From: Dasypus novemcinctus
Lineage: Eukaryota > Chordata > Mammalia > Cingulata > Dasypodidae
NCBI RefSeq assembly: GCF_030445035.2
Contig: NC_080677.1
Span: 868,001-932,000, forward strand
Length of the DNA stretch: 64,000 nucleotides
Reading direction: 5' to 3'
Each line of letters opens with the position of its first letter. Within the stretch, counting starts at the first letter, position 1. Positions 41,383-52,809 of the stretch are shown piece by piece. The notes under the pieces are model-generated. The model ran no database searches. It saw only the letters and a program-made list of their open reading frames with translations, and was not told where the DNA came from. The position numbers and the translations under genes were made by a program.

Positions 41383-41985
41383 CGGTCTGCTAAGAATGCC
41401 GATGCCAAATACCAGAACGGATTGGCTTTTATGATGGGAATCACACTAGAGTAAAAGCTGACAGTTCTGAGTCTGCGAAAATGTACTAGTCAAGGCCTCA
41501 GAGATGCCTCCTTACCGCAGGTCAGCTACTGATTGGAGTCCTGCCATGTGGCAAAGCCAAATGCTGGCTTCTCCTTGCAGCCCCTGAACTTACTAAGTAA
41601 AGACCTTTGAGCCTGCTCCACTGCGCCCAGCCTCGGGCCTCTCTCTCAGCCTCCCAGGTTTCTCTCAGCCTCTTTTTCAGCCTTAGGGTTTCTCTGTCCA
41701 CCTGCAGTCCTCTCTCTCACATGGCAGGGTCAAAGTGGCATCTCTCTTTCTCTGTGTGTTTCTGCTTCCAGTTCTCAGTTTATAAAAGAACCAGCAAGAA
41801 GGTGGAGACCCAACCTGGGTCATGCCTTACTGATGTGGTCCAATCAAGGGCCTTAAAGCAATCTAATCAAAGTGATCTGATCAATGGTCTCTTAACTAAA
41901 TCTAATCAAAAGTTCCCATCTATACTGCCTTTATGGGCACAGGAATGGGTTAGCTTAAGAACATAATTTTCTGGGGTCCACAAAA
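41383..41985 (-). repeat. LTR-like xenarthran repeat, copy D
   Basis: Same family as copy C but inverted, separated from it by about 300 bp. AATACCAGAACGGATTGGC, AGTTTATAAAAGAACCAGC, GTGGTCCAATCAAGGGCC and TTTCTGGGGTCCACA each have reverse-complement counterparts in copies B and C. Confidence -1.
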
Positions 41986-43285
41986 GATAAACCAGGACAC
42001 CCTTAAATGTCATATGGTTTGGCCAATGAAATGTGAATGAAAGTGACATATGTCACTTCTGGGTGGAAGCATTTGAGTTTGTGTGCTCTTCTTCATCTTT
42101 CTCTTAGTCTGATGTAGTGATGGAAGCTGGCAGCATATGTCAATAAGGAAGATACACCTAGGAGTTCTCACATGCTGCCTTAGGACTTCACCTGGACTTG
42201 AAACCCTATAGGGATGCAATTAAAAAATTTTTAAAAACATTGACATTTTGAGTTTTTTCTTAAAATCACAGCAGAATTGATATCATAATTAAGAAACAAT
42301 ACAGAGATTATCCACTGTAAGAGAGAGTTAACAGACAAAACCAAAACATAGTGCTTAAAAATTTTAGAAAAAAGAGATTCTTAACTAAATGTAATATTAT
42401 TTCTAAAGTATTTTATTTTAAATAGTAATTATTTAAGATAATTAAAAGTATAAAAGAAGAAATAGACATTACAATCAAGGAAAAAGACAATTAAGAATAG
42501 ATTTGAAAAATAGCCAATAGATTATTCAGAAATGCAAAAATAAAGTTTTTTTAAACTGAAAGACAAACATTCAAATGAAATGACCAGGCATGTCTGGAAA
42601 CTAGGTCAAACAACTGATAACCAAGAATAATATCAACCATAGATGTAGAACTGCCAGGGGCTCAGACATTGAACCTGCCAAATGAAGACTTTACAATGAT
42701 AGTTTCCAGCCAGTTTGGAGTGATGGGCACTTCTCAAGAAAACTGGAACAAGTACCCAGGACAGGAACAAGAAAAAGTTCTACACGAGAACACACAATCA
42801 GCCTCCACCACATAAAGACCGTGTGAAGGGAAGTGACAAGAAGCACCCGCTCTAAAGCGGACAGGGGTAGAATCATCAGTGTGGTCTGCAATGAATCCAC
42901 TCAGGAGGCTCCTTCCATCTTAGCTGTGCTGTCTTTAGGACCGTGGAGTTGTCCAGGGGATCTTCTGCATCCGTCTGAGAAACAACAGATGACGGAGAAT
43001 GGAAGAGTGAATGTCTCTTCGCCTGCACCTCAGTCTCGTGCCCCACGTTACACACTATGTGAAGGGAAGCTGGGAAAGCCATCGTCCTCTGTGTCTAGGA
43101 AGAAGAGGGAGCCATGGCTACTGGCGAAGCAAGTGTTCTCTGCCACAAATATCGAGGAAGAAGCTAAGCTATGTGTGGACTGGTGAGAAGAGAACTACAG
43201 AGAAATGTCAGGATCTTGGAGGGGAAGACCCGCTACTGTAAAGAAATATTTTCTCTTTAATAATATCACATTTCATCACAATTTC
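41986..43285. other. Intergenic; old repeat fragments, no gene
   Basis: 42000-42200 carries old MaLR-like text (GGCCAATGAAATGTGAATG, CACTTCTGGGTGGAAGC). 42280-42700 is A-rich L1-like. The open frame 42833-43186 shows no recognisable domain. Confidence -1.
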
Positions 43286-43289
43286 ATGC

Positions 43290-43680
43290 ATTGGTAAGAA
43301 TACCAATGGGAAAGTAGTTTTTATTGAAACTTAAAAAATGATTCCATAATTTATTTGGAAAAATGCAAAGGAAAGACAAGCACAGGCACTTTTGCAGAAC
43401 AAGAATAATGAGAGTATATTTGACCTTTTGGGCAAAAAAAAAAACATCCACAAAAAACATAACACAAGGGCAAACAAAATTAAACTGTGTCATAAGGTGC
43501 ATAAATAGAGGGATTAATGGATCCAAATGGATAGTGTGGGAAACTATCCTAATCTCTAGATCATAAATACAGCATAACAAAGCAGAAAGGAAAGAATTAT
43601 ATATTAAATATTCTGTGAGGGGATTGTTTGAAAAAGAGGAAACATATTTATTTCCTACCACATACACAACATAAAACCAA
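43290..43680 (+). mobile_element. L1 ORF2 remnant, sense
   Basis: ATAATTTATTTGGAAAAATGC, GAACAAGAATAATGAGAG and ATGGATCCAAATGGATAGTG lie in the order of the L1 ORF2 C-terminal region. Frames are broken. Confidence -1.
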
Positions 43681-43734
43681 ATATATTAGGTGTTGGCATC
43701 CCATGACCCACAGTCCCAATTCAGCCCATCACCT

Positions 43735-43895
43735 GGTTTTGTGAATAAGATATTACTGGCACATCGCTATACCCTTTTAAAATATATTGTCTGTGGCTGC
43801 TTTTCCAGGGAGAGTGGTGGCAGACACCTACGACTCACAAAGTCTACAATAATCACTTTCTGGCCCTTTACAGAAAAAGCTTGCCGAGCCTGAAC
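43735..43895. repeat. Ancient interspersed repeat, copy 2
   Basis: Relative of the element at 5895-6060: TTGTCTGTGGCTGCTTTTCC, TTCTGGCCCTTTACAGAAAA and AAGCTTGCCGAGCC. Family uncertain. Confidence -1.
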
Positions 43896-44251
43896 TCGGA
43901 ACTAAAACAATTAAAACAAAAGAAAATGTATGTGAATATTTATTTGCTTTGAACTGGGTAGGAGTAAGAAACCACAAATGCAATGTGGTGTATATTTGAC
44001 CTCACTCATAGATTTGCATAGCGACCATGCTCCAGACCAAGCAAAAAAGCCGGGAAACACGCTTGTGAAGATGCTTCCAGAGTCTCCCAACCCTGAGCTC
44101 CTGCCCCGTGAGTTTGCTCCTCCATCAGGAGGTAGCATCCTCTTCCCCTCCCCTTGAATCTGGGCTGGCTCTGCAACCTCCTTTGAACTACACAACGTGG
44201 CGGAAGCAAGGTTTTGTCGCTTTTGAATCTCATCCTCAAGAGGCAGTGCAG

Positions 44252-44692
44252 GGAGCAGATGTGGCTCAAGCAATTGGGTGCCTGCCTCCCATATGGGAAG
44301 TCCTGGGTTCAGTTCCTGGTGCCTCCTAAAGGGGACAAACAAAACAACAAGTGGACAGTGGGCAAAAATAATGAGCAAACAATGAGGAAAAACAAGGAGA
44401 CAAGCAAAAACAAGGAGCAAGACAACGAGCAAAACAATGAGCAGACAATGAGCAAAAAAAAAATGAAGAGGGAGCAGATGTGGCTCAAGCAGTTGAGCGT
44501 CTGCCTCATACACAGGAAGTCCTGGGTTCGGTTCCTTGTGCCTCCTAAAGGAAAAACAGACAATGAACAGACAACGAGCAAAAAATAATGAGCAGACAAT
44601 GAGAGCAAACAGTGAGCCAAAACAATGAGCCAAAACAATAAGCAAATAGACGAGGGAGCTATCTCGGGGGGTGGGGATAAAAAAAAAGAGTA
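44252..44692 (+). mobile_element. DAS-type SINE with duplicated tRNA-like head
   Basis: Two heads GGGAGCAGATGTGGCTCAAG occur at about 44251 and 44470. Each is followed by a CCTGGGTTC B-box region and GTGCCTCCTAAAGG, then a degenerate GAGCAAAACAATGAGC-type tandem tail. The A-rich end lies at about 44680-44692. Either two insertions or an internal tandem duplication. Confidence -1.
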
Positions 44693-44722
44693 AGTACGGT
44701 GTCCACTCTTGTTTTGGGACCC

Positions 44723-44853
44723 TTAGGAGACCACCACCGTATGCACAGCCAGGCGACCCTCCTTGAGGATGGGCACATCGTGCAGCGAGAGCTCCCCTCG
44801 TCCCAGGTAGTCCAGACACCTTTGCCCTGGAGCCAGCCCCTGGCTGACCACCA
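44723..44853 (-). other. Orphan coding-like segment with acceptor-like 5' edge (candidate terminal exon or retrocopy)
   Basis: On the minus strand a pyrimidine-rich stretch ends TGTGTGTTCAG just before 44853. It is followed by an open frame ending at TAA (44723-44725) whose product includes LDYLGRGELSLHDVPILKEG and closes AVHTVVVS. GC content and CpG count exceed the flanks. I do not recognise the protein. It could be a terminal exon, a pseudogene or chance; confidence is low. Confidence -1.
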
Positions 44854-45264
44854 CTGAACACACAGGCAGGAGGGAGCCCGGGACCCCAGCTCCGCCCTGC
44901 CAGCTCCACACAGGGGACTGTGGCTGCAGGTTCCTGCGGGCTGCGGAGCTTTCCTTACAGATGACTGAGTGCATTCAGGTGTGATGCACTTGACAGGCAG
45001 GGGCAGTCGCCAAACGGTAGTTTTCCTTTTGTTTCTTGGATTACTGCTTCTGGTTCTCACCTGGCATTTCCAGTTTCGATCTAAGCTATCTACCCTCAGA
45101 ATTGCTTATCTTTTCTTGCTTCTTCTTAATCATTGGTAATGGCGTAGTAGGAGCAGTGTCTCCTGTCCCCAGGTAATCTCAATTATAGAATCTTTTTTCC
45201 CCTGGATTCCCCCTTTTTTTATAGAGGTATGCCATAGTGCAGTAAAGTGCACACCTTGTTGCAT

Positions 45265-45367
45265 TTTTTTTTTTTTTGGAGGTACCATGGTCTGGGGATT
45301 GAACCCAGGACCTCCTATGTGGCTATGTGGGAAGCCAGTGCTCAACCACTGAACCACATCAGCTTCC
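45265..45367 (-). mobile_element. Short tRNA-derived SINE, antisense
   Basis: Poly(T) (45266-45279) precedes the reversed head. GGGATTGAACCCAGGACCTCC is the B-box side and ACCACTGAACCACATCAGC the A-box side, ending CTTCCC. It abuts the next SINE with little or no spacer. Confidence -1.
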
Positions 45368-45374
45368 CTGAGTT

Positions 45375-45751
45375 GTTTTTCTTTAAAGATTTATTTATTT
45401 CTCCCTGCTCCCTCCAGTGTCTGCTCTCTGTGTCCATTCCCTGTGTGCTCCTCTGTGTCTGCTTGTATTGTCATTAGGCAGCTCTGGGAACCAATCCTGG
45501 GACATTCCGGAGTGGGAGAGAGATTATTCTCTTGTGCCACCTCAGCTCCCTGGTTTGCTAAGTCTCTTCTTGCCTCTGTGTCTCTTTTTGTTGCGTCATC
45601 TTGCTGAATCAGCTTTCTGCATTGGCCGGCACTCCTGCCTGGGCAGCACTCACCGTGGGCCAGCTTGCCTTCACCAGGGGGCCCTGGGTACTGAACCCTG
45701 GACTCCCATCAGTAGACGGGAGTCCAATTGCTTGAGCCACATCTGCTTCCT
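45375..45751 (-). mobile_element. DAS SINE variant, antisense
   Basis: AAAGATTTATTTATTTCTCCC at the tail side and GCTTGAGCCACATCTGCTTCC at the head side. CTGAGTT occurs at both edges (45368-45374, 45752-45758) as a short target-site duplication. The head matches the variant at 37.3 and 44.25 kb. Confidence -1.
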
Positions 45752-45793
45752 CTGAGTTTTTTTTTTAGCAGAGTAAATGCACTTTAATTTTTT

Positions 45794-46364
45794 AAAAAAA
45801 ATATTTGAATAGTTTATTAGATGACAGGGATACAAAGATAGGGAGTATGGGTGTGGCTGAGCATATTTAAACGTTTCTCTGATGATAAGCAAAATGGCAC
45901 ACATACATCTTATTAAGGCAATTCTTAAGAGCTTACATTCCCCGGAGGGGAGCCAGTTATCCTTCTTGGTTTTAAGGAGTTTGAGCTGTATGGGACAACC
46001 ACATACTTCTTCCAAGAAAGGCCACTTGATGCTACCTGGGTTCCTGGACCAGGTCCTCGTAAGAAGTGCAAGGCCCCAAGGCCCTGGACCGTGTAGCAGC
46101 TGCCCCGCGAGACGGATCCCCTGCGTTCTTCTGGGCAAGCCGCAAGCCATGACTGAGTTACTACCGTCCACTTTCCTACAGCGGTTGTCGAGGGACTAAC
46201 GCGGATCTGTCTACTTTGCCTGGCCGGAGTCCGGCGAAGTGAGGCGGAGCGCGCGCCCCAGTGGGCGCACACGGCCGCGCGCATGGCGCGTGCCCGCGCC
46301 GCGTGCCCGCGCCTCCCTTCCGCTCGAGGCTCGAGCAAACCGCCGCGCTCAGAGCCGGGCTCTC
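45794..46364 (-). pseudogene. Probable processed retrocopy of an unidentified gene
   Basis: CTTTAATTTTTT flanks the segment at 45782-45793 and 46365-46376. On the minus strand the insert starts in very GC/CpG-rich sequence resembling a 5' UTR and passes a candidate ATG complementary to 46149-46151. It ends with AATAAA (complement of about 45812-45817) and a short T/A-rich tail. The conceptual reading frames near 45925-46338 are open but change frame and show no domain I recognise. A preserved GC-rich 5' end suggests a near full-length cDNA copy. The parent gene is unknown. Confidence -1.
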
Positions 46365-46574
46365 CTTTAATTTTTTTTTTTTTTAACCTAAATCAGTTGG
46401 GGTGTTTCTGGTGAATTGATAATTTGACTTCAAGTATTTGGAAATAGGCATCAGATTTTCACTCCTATTTTAGTGTTTTTTTATTTCACATTTTATTTGA
46501 AGATATGCAAAAGAATAGCCGCCATCAAACAGCTATCATGGCTACCTGCTTGATAACTTTTTTTAATTATCTTT

Positions 46575-46740
46575 TTTTTTAAAGATACATAGATCACAAA
46601 TAATGTTACAGTAAAAAATATAAGAAGTTACCTTTGTTTCGTGCTTCTTGTTTGTTTTTAGGAAGCACCGGAAACCTAACCCTAGACCTCCCGTGTGGGA
46701 GGCAGGCGCTCAACTGCCTGAGCCACCTCCACCCCCATCG
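46575..46740 (-). mobile_element. L1 tail and short tRNA-derived SINE, antisense
   Basis: AAAGATACATAGATCACAAAT plus GTTACAGTAAAAAATATAAG is an antisense L1 3' end. From about 46658, GAAGCACCGGAAACCTAACCC and GCGCTCAACTGCCTGAGCC are a reversed tRNA-like SINE head. Confidence -1.
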
Positions 46741-46904
46741 TTGCCTTTTACACAGGCGCTCACGTATGTAGGACTTTTCCAGCGCAGAGATGGCCTTTCC
46801 TCTGGGTTCTGAGTACATTGTGCCTGTTTTTTGGTGGTGATGCTTTCCCCATAAGGCCTACATTGTGCTTGTGTGTTTTCTTTGTAATCATCCTTACACA
46901 GAGA

Positions 46905-47110
46905 GAAGAAAGGATCCGCTGTGGGAGGCGACCGTGTGGTTAATTCTCTCCCTGGCGCTCGCCGGGGGTCCCGAGCAGCGCGGGGCGCGCGCGGGGCGCG
47001 GGGAACCCCGAGAGGCCATGCAGGCCGCCGAGGAGTCCGCGCAGGAGGGCTCATTCCTGACACTGGGGGCCAGTGGACATCTCGCTGGGAGCGAGTGAGG
47101 GATGAGCTTC
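46905..47110. promoter_or_regulatory. Orphan CpG-rich patch 1
   Basis: A dense CpG stretch (GCGCGGGGCGCGCGCGGGGC near 46978) without an identifiable gene. It could be an orphan CpG island or the GC-rich end of another retrocopy. No splice donor supports an exon. Confidence -1.
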
Positions 47111-47635
47111 CCTGCTACAGCCTGAGCCCTTAAATGCCTTTAAAAACAGCGTTTGGAGAGAAGGCAAACCACGTGGCGTCGTACCGGTCTTTTTACCAAA
47201 ACGCCAGAAGCTCAGAAATGATTGGAAACGGAACAGTGTAGATCCAAATTGACTTTGGAAAGATTTTTCTAAAATGAATATCCAGGGTACTCCTAATTTA
47301 AGTTACAGTACCTGAGCTGCTTTATTTATTTTATTGACCACACTGTGTCATTAAAACTCCATATTTGTGATTATTTCACAGATTCATTCTTATAAATTTT
47401 TTTTCTCTCTGAATGCAGCTGCACATGTCTTTAGACCAAATAGCTCATATTTGTATATTTTTTCATCGTAACCAGATTGCTCTGGCACGGTAGTGGAAAG
47501 AATATTGATTTTTAGGTCTTATTAACTGTCTATTATAGTTTATTAGGTAATGCTCCATCTTCTTGGCCTCCGTTGATAAATAGCTGCTCTCCTGCTCGTT
47601 GGATGTGATTCACGTCTCCCAGAGCAGCTGGCGAC
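47111..47635. other. Intergenic, no gene recognised
   Basis: AT-rich between two CpG-rich patches. Nothing supported. Confidence -1.
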
Positions 47636-47639
47636 GCAT

Positions 47640-47990
47640 AATTAGTAGTTCACGTGATGAAGTGCGCCCCTCCCTGCAGGCAGGAGACCACGCTCCGTGC
47701 CAGGCTCGCTCCGCCGGTGAAGTCCTGCTTTCATTTTCCAGTAGAATCCGCTGAGGACGCCGGAAGCGGAACGGTTTCTAAGGCTTACACGCGGGGCCCC
47801 TTGGGGTCACCTTCAGCGTCTTTCCCGCGCGGCTGTCCCCGCCGGAGGCGCAGCGCGTGCACTGCACGAGCGCGGGGCTGAGGGTCCGCGGAGGCCTCAG
47901 GGGCCTGGGCGCCGAGCAGGGCCAGCCTGCAGGGAGGCGACAGGTGTCTAAGCCCGGCACCCAGTTAGGTTTCCCCGTGTGCTCTCCACA
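47640..47990. promoter_or_regulatory. Orphan CpG-rich patch 2
   Basis: CpG-dense sequence including GGCTGTCCCCGCCGGAGGCG and AGCGCGTGCACTGCACGAGC. A possible ETS-type CCGGAAGC lies at 47760. No recognised coding exon. Candidate orphan island or enhancer. Confidence -1.
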
Positions 47991-48069
47991 GTGCGTGCGC
48001 CGGCTCCACTGTTCAAGTCTAATAGGTCTTTCAGCTAAGCAATCATACGGCTCCGTAATAAAAGCATGA

Positions 48070-48580
48070 CCTCCAGAGGAAAATAAACAGGCGTATTAGA
48101 ATTGCAGTTTTATCATTTATTATTTTTATTGTTGGTAAGTTAGGATACCTCTACGAATCCCTGTTTTCACATCAATTTTTTTTTCTACTTAAAAATAAAA
48201 TATTTAAAAAATAATAACACAACTTATTCAGGCTCTTTGTGGAAAGTGAGTAAACACAAAAACAAGAAAAATAAAAACTTCTCAGGATTTCAATACAGGG
48301 GAATAAACACAGGTAAGCTTGGTGTGAATACATCAATATTTTTTGACATACACATGAACCTATAATTCTTTTACTATTAGAATCAGTGCACATGAATTTA
48401 CTTGCTCACATTGTAAATATTTTAATTCAGCTTCACATTCATTGAGTGCATCTTAGAAGTGCACTGTAATTTATTCAACTGATTGTCCATTGTTTCACAT
48501 ATATGTACAGGCTTGCATACATTTAAATTTATATCCATAACCGTCATATATAAGCAACATACATAATGTCTGTTGCTGGA
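48070..48580. other. Intergenic, AT-rich
   Basis: Repeat-like A/T-rich material, family not identified. No gene. Confidence -1.
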
Positions 48581-48595
48581 TATTATGCCTTTTTT

Positions 48596-49011
48596 TTTTA
48601 AGATTTGTTTTTTATTTATTTCTCTCCCCAACATCCCCCCCCTCCCCCCCCGTCTGTTCTCTGTGTCCTTTCACTGTCTGTTATTCTGTGCCTGCTTCTA
48701 TCCTTGTCAGCGGCACGGGAATCTGTGTTTCTTTTTGTTGCTCATCTTGTTGTGTCAGCTCTCTGTGTGTGCGGTGCCATTCCTCGGCAGGCTGCACTTC
48801 CTTTCGCGCTGGGCGGCTCTCCTTACAGGGCGCACTCCTTGTGCGTGGGGCTCCCCTACGCGGGGGACACCCCTGCGTGGCACGGCACTCCTTGCGCGCA
48901 TCAGCACTGCGCATGGCCAGCTCCACACGGGTCAAGGAGGCCCGGGGTTTGGACCGCGGACCTCCCATGTGGTAGACGGACGCCCTAACCACTGGGCCAA
49001 GTCCGCTTCCC
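48596..49011 (-). mobile_element. DAS SINE, antisense
   Basis: TATTATGCCTTTTTT occurs at 48581-48595 and 49012-49026. The insert has a T-rich start, a C-run (48638-48650), the standard reversed body and ends GGCCAAGTCCGCTTCCC. Full length and little diverged. Confidence -1.
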
Positions 49012-49026
49012 TATTATGCCTTTTTT

Positions 49027-50985
49027 ATAGATAAAAATAATATTTCTTGGTTGCTCTAATTTGCTTTCCATTAATTGTAAGATTAAACTTGTTTCATTTA
49101 CACTTGTATTTATTTAGTGAATTTCCTGATGATTGCTTTTCCCATATTTTTTATTTTTAGAAAACTCTTTTTCTTTAGTTTGTAAGTGTTCTTTAGGTAT
49201 TAATAAAATGCTAACCTTTTCCATGTCCTGCGTGTGTTTCAGGAGATTCTAAACTCAAGTTTAGGGGAGGCTGTCTCCTTGCGGGGCTCACAGTGAATTC
49301 AGTGATTCTCCGTGAAAGACGAAGAGGACTTTAAGAGCGCGACGCTGGCCTCAAGAGTTGCGCTTTTTAAAAAGTCCCCTCTGCTTTCTTGGCACCCAGC
49401 ATTGATAATCAGATGCCTGTCCCGTTCTCGTGCAGGACCCGGAGAGGCGGGCTTCCTTCCTGCCCCATGAAAACGTTGCGACAGGAATGCATCTTCCAGG
49501 CGCAAGCGGGCTCCACTGACTCTTCTCTCAGGCTAGTCCCTCTCTTCTAACTTCTATGCAAACCTTGTGGCACAAGGTCTCCTCGTGTCAGTTATTGGAG
49601 ACTGTTTTTTTTCTGAATCAAAGAAGGATGTAGTTTTCTCACGGCAAATGGCCTTTTCATGCTAAGGCAAAATTTTCTAGGTCCATTGTATTGGCCCCAC
49701 TTACTCAAAACGACTCCTTCCAGGAGTCCATCATGTGCGTGCGTCTGTTTCACTCTCCATCTCTTCCTGCGCCTCTGCTGCACAGTTGCAGTTATTGTAG
49801 CTTTGCCCTGAGGTTTAGTGTGAATACCCACTATGCCCATCCCACAACCTCCTGGCTCTTTCTATCCTCTTATTTCTCTCTCCGCCTCCGATCTGGTTTT
49901 GTCGTGCTTTCACTTCGTGACTAGGCATCCTGGAACGCAAATGTCAGCAACGTCTTCTACTTAGAAAATGTCAGACGCACCCTCAGTCGTTGTGACAACT
50001 CAGATTCCCCTACAGACTTCCAAAGTGTCTCCTTGGGGTCCTATTTGAGAGCATTTTTTAAAGCCTCATTTCCTAAAGAAATGTTTTGAGATTAGGCGAA
50101 TCCTTCTCTTACATGAACCAAACTACATTCGAATTCTCTTTTAAAAATATTTATAATACTAAATTTGTTTTTTTAATCTGTACCTATTACATATGTGTCT
50201 GATACTCTGCACATATTCAATAATTGTTTATTAAATGGCTAATGTATAGAATAACCAGATAGAAATTGATTGGAAAAATAATTTACAATGGCAGCAAAGA
50301 CTCTCTAATATGTGTGAGTTATATGGAAAAACCTAAAATTATTACTAAGAAACATGAAGACTTGAATAAATCGAGAGAAATACATTATTTATGGGTAAAA
50401 GATCAACTATTACAAAAACATCATTTCTACCTAAAATTTTTATTGGTTTAAATTTAAATTAATTCTCATTTTTTAAACTTGTTTCAATAATTCTAAAGGT
50501 CTTTGGAAAATAAGCAGATGAGACCAGCCAAGGCAGTATTTAAAACTTAAAACAGTTAGATGGTGGTGCAAGTACTAACAGAGAGAATGCTGTAAGGAAA
50601 CAGGTCCAGATACACCTAGCATGTATAAATACTACGTATAAAACAAATGGGAAAGAGAGGGATGGTTCATGACATGGCTTTGGAAAAAGTAGTCAAGTAT
50701 ATGAATTTAAAAAAGAAAAAGATGAATCCTCATATCATACAATGAAATAATTTTAATGTGGCATAAAGTGTTAAGTGTAAATATGAATTTTATTTATAAC
50801 CCACCTCTTCCCTTCTAAGGAAGTAATAAGAGTAATAGTTGAATTTGCAATTTACTAGGCAGCGTGGTGGGTGAAATTGGAGCAATTACCTGGAATAAAA
50901 CTGCCTTCTGTAGAGAAGGGAGGCAGTGAAAGTATGTGTGAGGTGAATGAGAGTGGGTGTATGAGAGAAAGGGGGGTGGGGTGGG
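49027..50985. other. Intergenic, no gene recognised
   Basis: No coding support. 49290-49910 is moderately GC-rich with overlapping short frames on both strands and no domain. Confidence -1.
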
Positions 50986-51036
50986 GAAAGAGAGAGAGAG
51001 ACAGAGACAGAGACAGACAGAGACAGAGAGAGAGAT
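50986..51036. repeat. (AGAGAC/AG)n microsatellite
   Basis: An almost uninterrupted purine tract of AGAGAC and AG units. The overlapping frames here (RDRDRQRQRE on +, SLSLSVSVS on -) are translations of the repeat. Confidence -1.
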
Positions 51037-51279
51037 ACCAGGTACATAGGCACTGGAAGTTGAGGATGAGAAATGAATGAAATATTTAAGGGAATTTCAG
51101 AAGTGTGTTGTGTTCTTTTGAGTTTTTGAGCTGAAATTCCACACACATACACACTCCCGTCAACAGCACTCGAACACAATGTCCATCATCACGCCCTGAA
51201 TGCAGTTACCTCCTGTTAGGCTGACCCCCATCACTTAAGCCAGTGATCCAGACTGATGTACTAAACATTCCCATCTTTC

Positions 51280-51770
51280 TAGGTCACGCTGCTGTTTAAG
51301 AAACATTAATTACTTCCCACTGCTTCTAGGTTAAAGTCCAATGGCCTTACGTGGCCTCCAAAGGCCTCCGAAGTCCTGCCTTCGCTGGTGACTGCCGGGT
51401 CTCCTCCCCATCTCAGCCACTCTCTTCCTGACTCGGCAGGCCCCAGCCGTCGGGATACTTCTCTGTCCTTCAGAAGTGCCATACTCTTTCCCATTTCAGT
51501 GCTTCCCCCACATGCTGCTCCTTGCGTTTGCATGTTCTTCCTTCACTGCTCACCCAGCCAAGCTTAGGCTCCGGAATTTCACACTCCCGCTGGATCCCGC
51601 GCTTGCCATAGCACGTTCTTGTTCAATGTCTGTCTTCATCCCTAAACAGTGAAGCTCGTGAGGAGAGAACATATTTGCCTTGCTCATCAGTGCACCTCCA
51701 GTGCTTAGCACCATGATCAGCATCAAACAAACTTATTGGCTATTTTTTTAATGAGTGAATGGGAAACTAT
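51280..51770 (+). mobile_element. L2 3' region
   Basis: TTAAAGTCCAATGGCCTTACG, CGTGGCCTCCAAAGGCC, CTTCACTGCTCACCCAGCC and AACAGTGAAGCTCGTGAGGAG follow the L2 3' order, with the usual tail from 51650. Confidence -1.
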
Positions 51771-51969
51771 ATAAAAGACCTGAAGGAAATATACTAAAGA
51801 GCTTTCAGTGTTTATCTCTGATTGTTGGAACACTGACTGACTTCTATATTCTTATTTATACTTACCTGTGTCCCCCAAACATGATGGAGATTCATTGTAT
51901 TATTTTTTAAATTGTAATTAAAATTCCTTTTAAAATTAGGGGAAAATCCCTAACCAATGTTACTATACA

Positions 51970-52120
51970 AATTCTTTAATGACTTCTCTTGATTTCCAAC
52001 AGAAATCCCAAACTCTTAGCAAAACTCCCTGAGGGCCCCATGATCTGGCCTTCCTTCTCTCTCGGTTCCACCTTTCACCATTCTTACCAGGGTTGAGAGG
52101 CGATGTTGACCAAGCTTTGG
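51970..52120 (+). mobile_element. L2 fragment
   Basis: GAAATCCCAAACTCTTAGC, GGCCCCATGATCTGGCCTTCC and CTCTCTCGGTTCCACC match the L2 pattern. A possible further L2 piece lies at 52370-52510. Confidence -1.
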
Positions 52121-52144
52121 CTTCACATATTCCCAGTTTTACCA

Positions 52145-52330
52145 CATAGTAGCTTCATGACCTTAGGAAAGTAGCTTAACTTCTCTCAGCCTCATTTTTC
52201 TCATCTGTAAAACGATTATAAAAATAGCACCTCTGTAGTGGAGGTGAGGAATGCAGGAGGACGCTAATGCATGGCACTTGGCACATGCCTGGTATGAAAC
52301 CGGCCCTCAAGGAGCATGAATTAATAACTT
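52145..52330 (+). mobile_element. MIR element
   Basis: TCATGACCTTAGGAAAGTAGC, TTCTCTCAGCCTCATTTTTC, TCATCTGTAAAACG and GCACTTGGCACATGCCTGG are the MIR core and 3' part in order. Confidence -1.
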
Positions 52331-52809
52331 ACTTGTTATTTGATGATCTATGACCTATTCTCTGATTATACCACATTTGCTCTGGCCCATGAGACTTGCA
52401 CATGCTGTTCTTTTCACTTCAGGTTGACTCGCGTTTCAGGGTTTGGAACCAGTTTGTTTTTTCCAAGACCTCTCCTGTCAGTTAGGTGTCCCTGTGTTTT
52501 GTCAGAATACCTAGCTTTTTCTCTAACTTAGCACTTATTTGATTAATTATAACAATGTTGACTTATACCTATCTTTTTATAGGCTGACATATTCTAGAGG
52601 TCTAGAATTATGTCTAATTTGTATTTGTTCTTTCAAACAACAAAAGTTGTCCTATAACAACTTTTGATATTTAATAATTCCATGAGGTAAATCATGATAT
52701 TTATGAAACGAATGAGTGAATGAACCCATGGGTGAATTAGGCAATGGCAAACTGATACCATTTTACTTTACATTTAATGATTGTGCACTTTCTGTGCAGT
52801 TACAGGTAT

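Noticed and set aside
43911..44909. Longest open frame in the window (332 codons, minus strand)
   Set aside because: It runs antisense through the double-headed SINE and its tandem tail. The repeated HCLLIV/LFAHC text is translation of the GAGCAAAACAAT repeat, not a protein.
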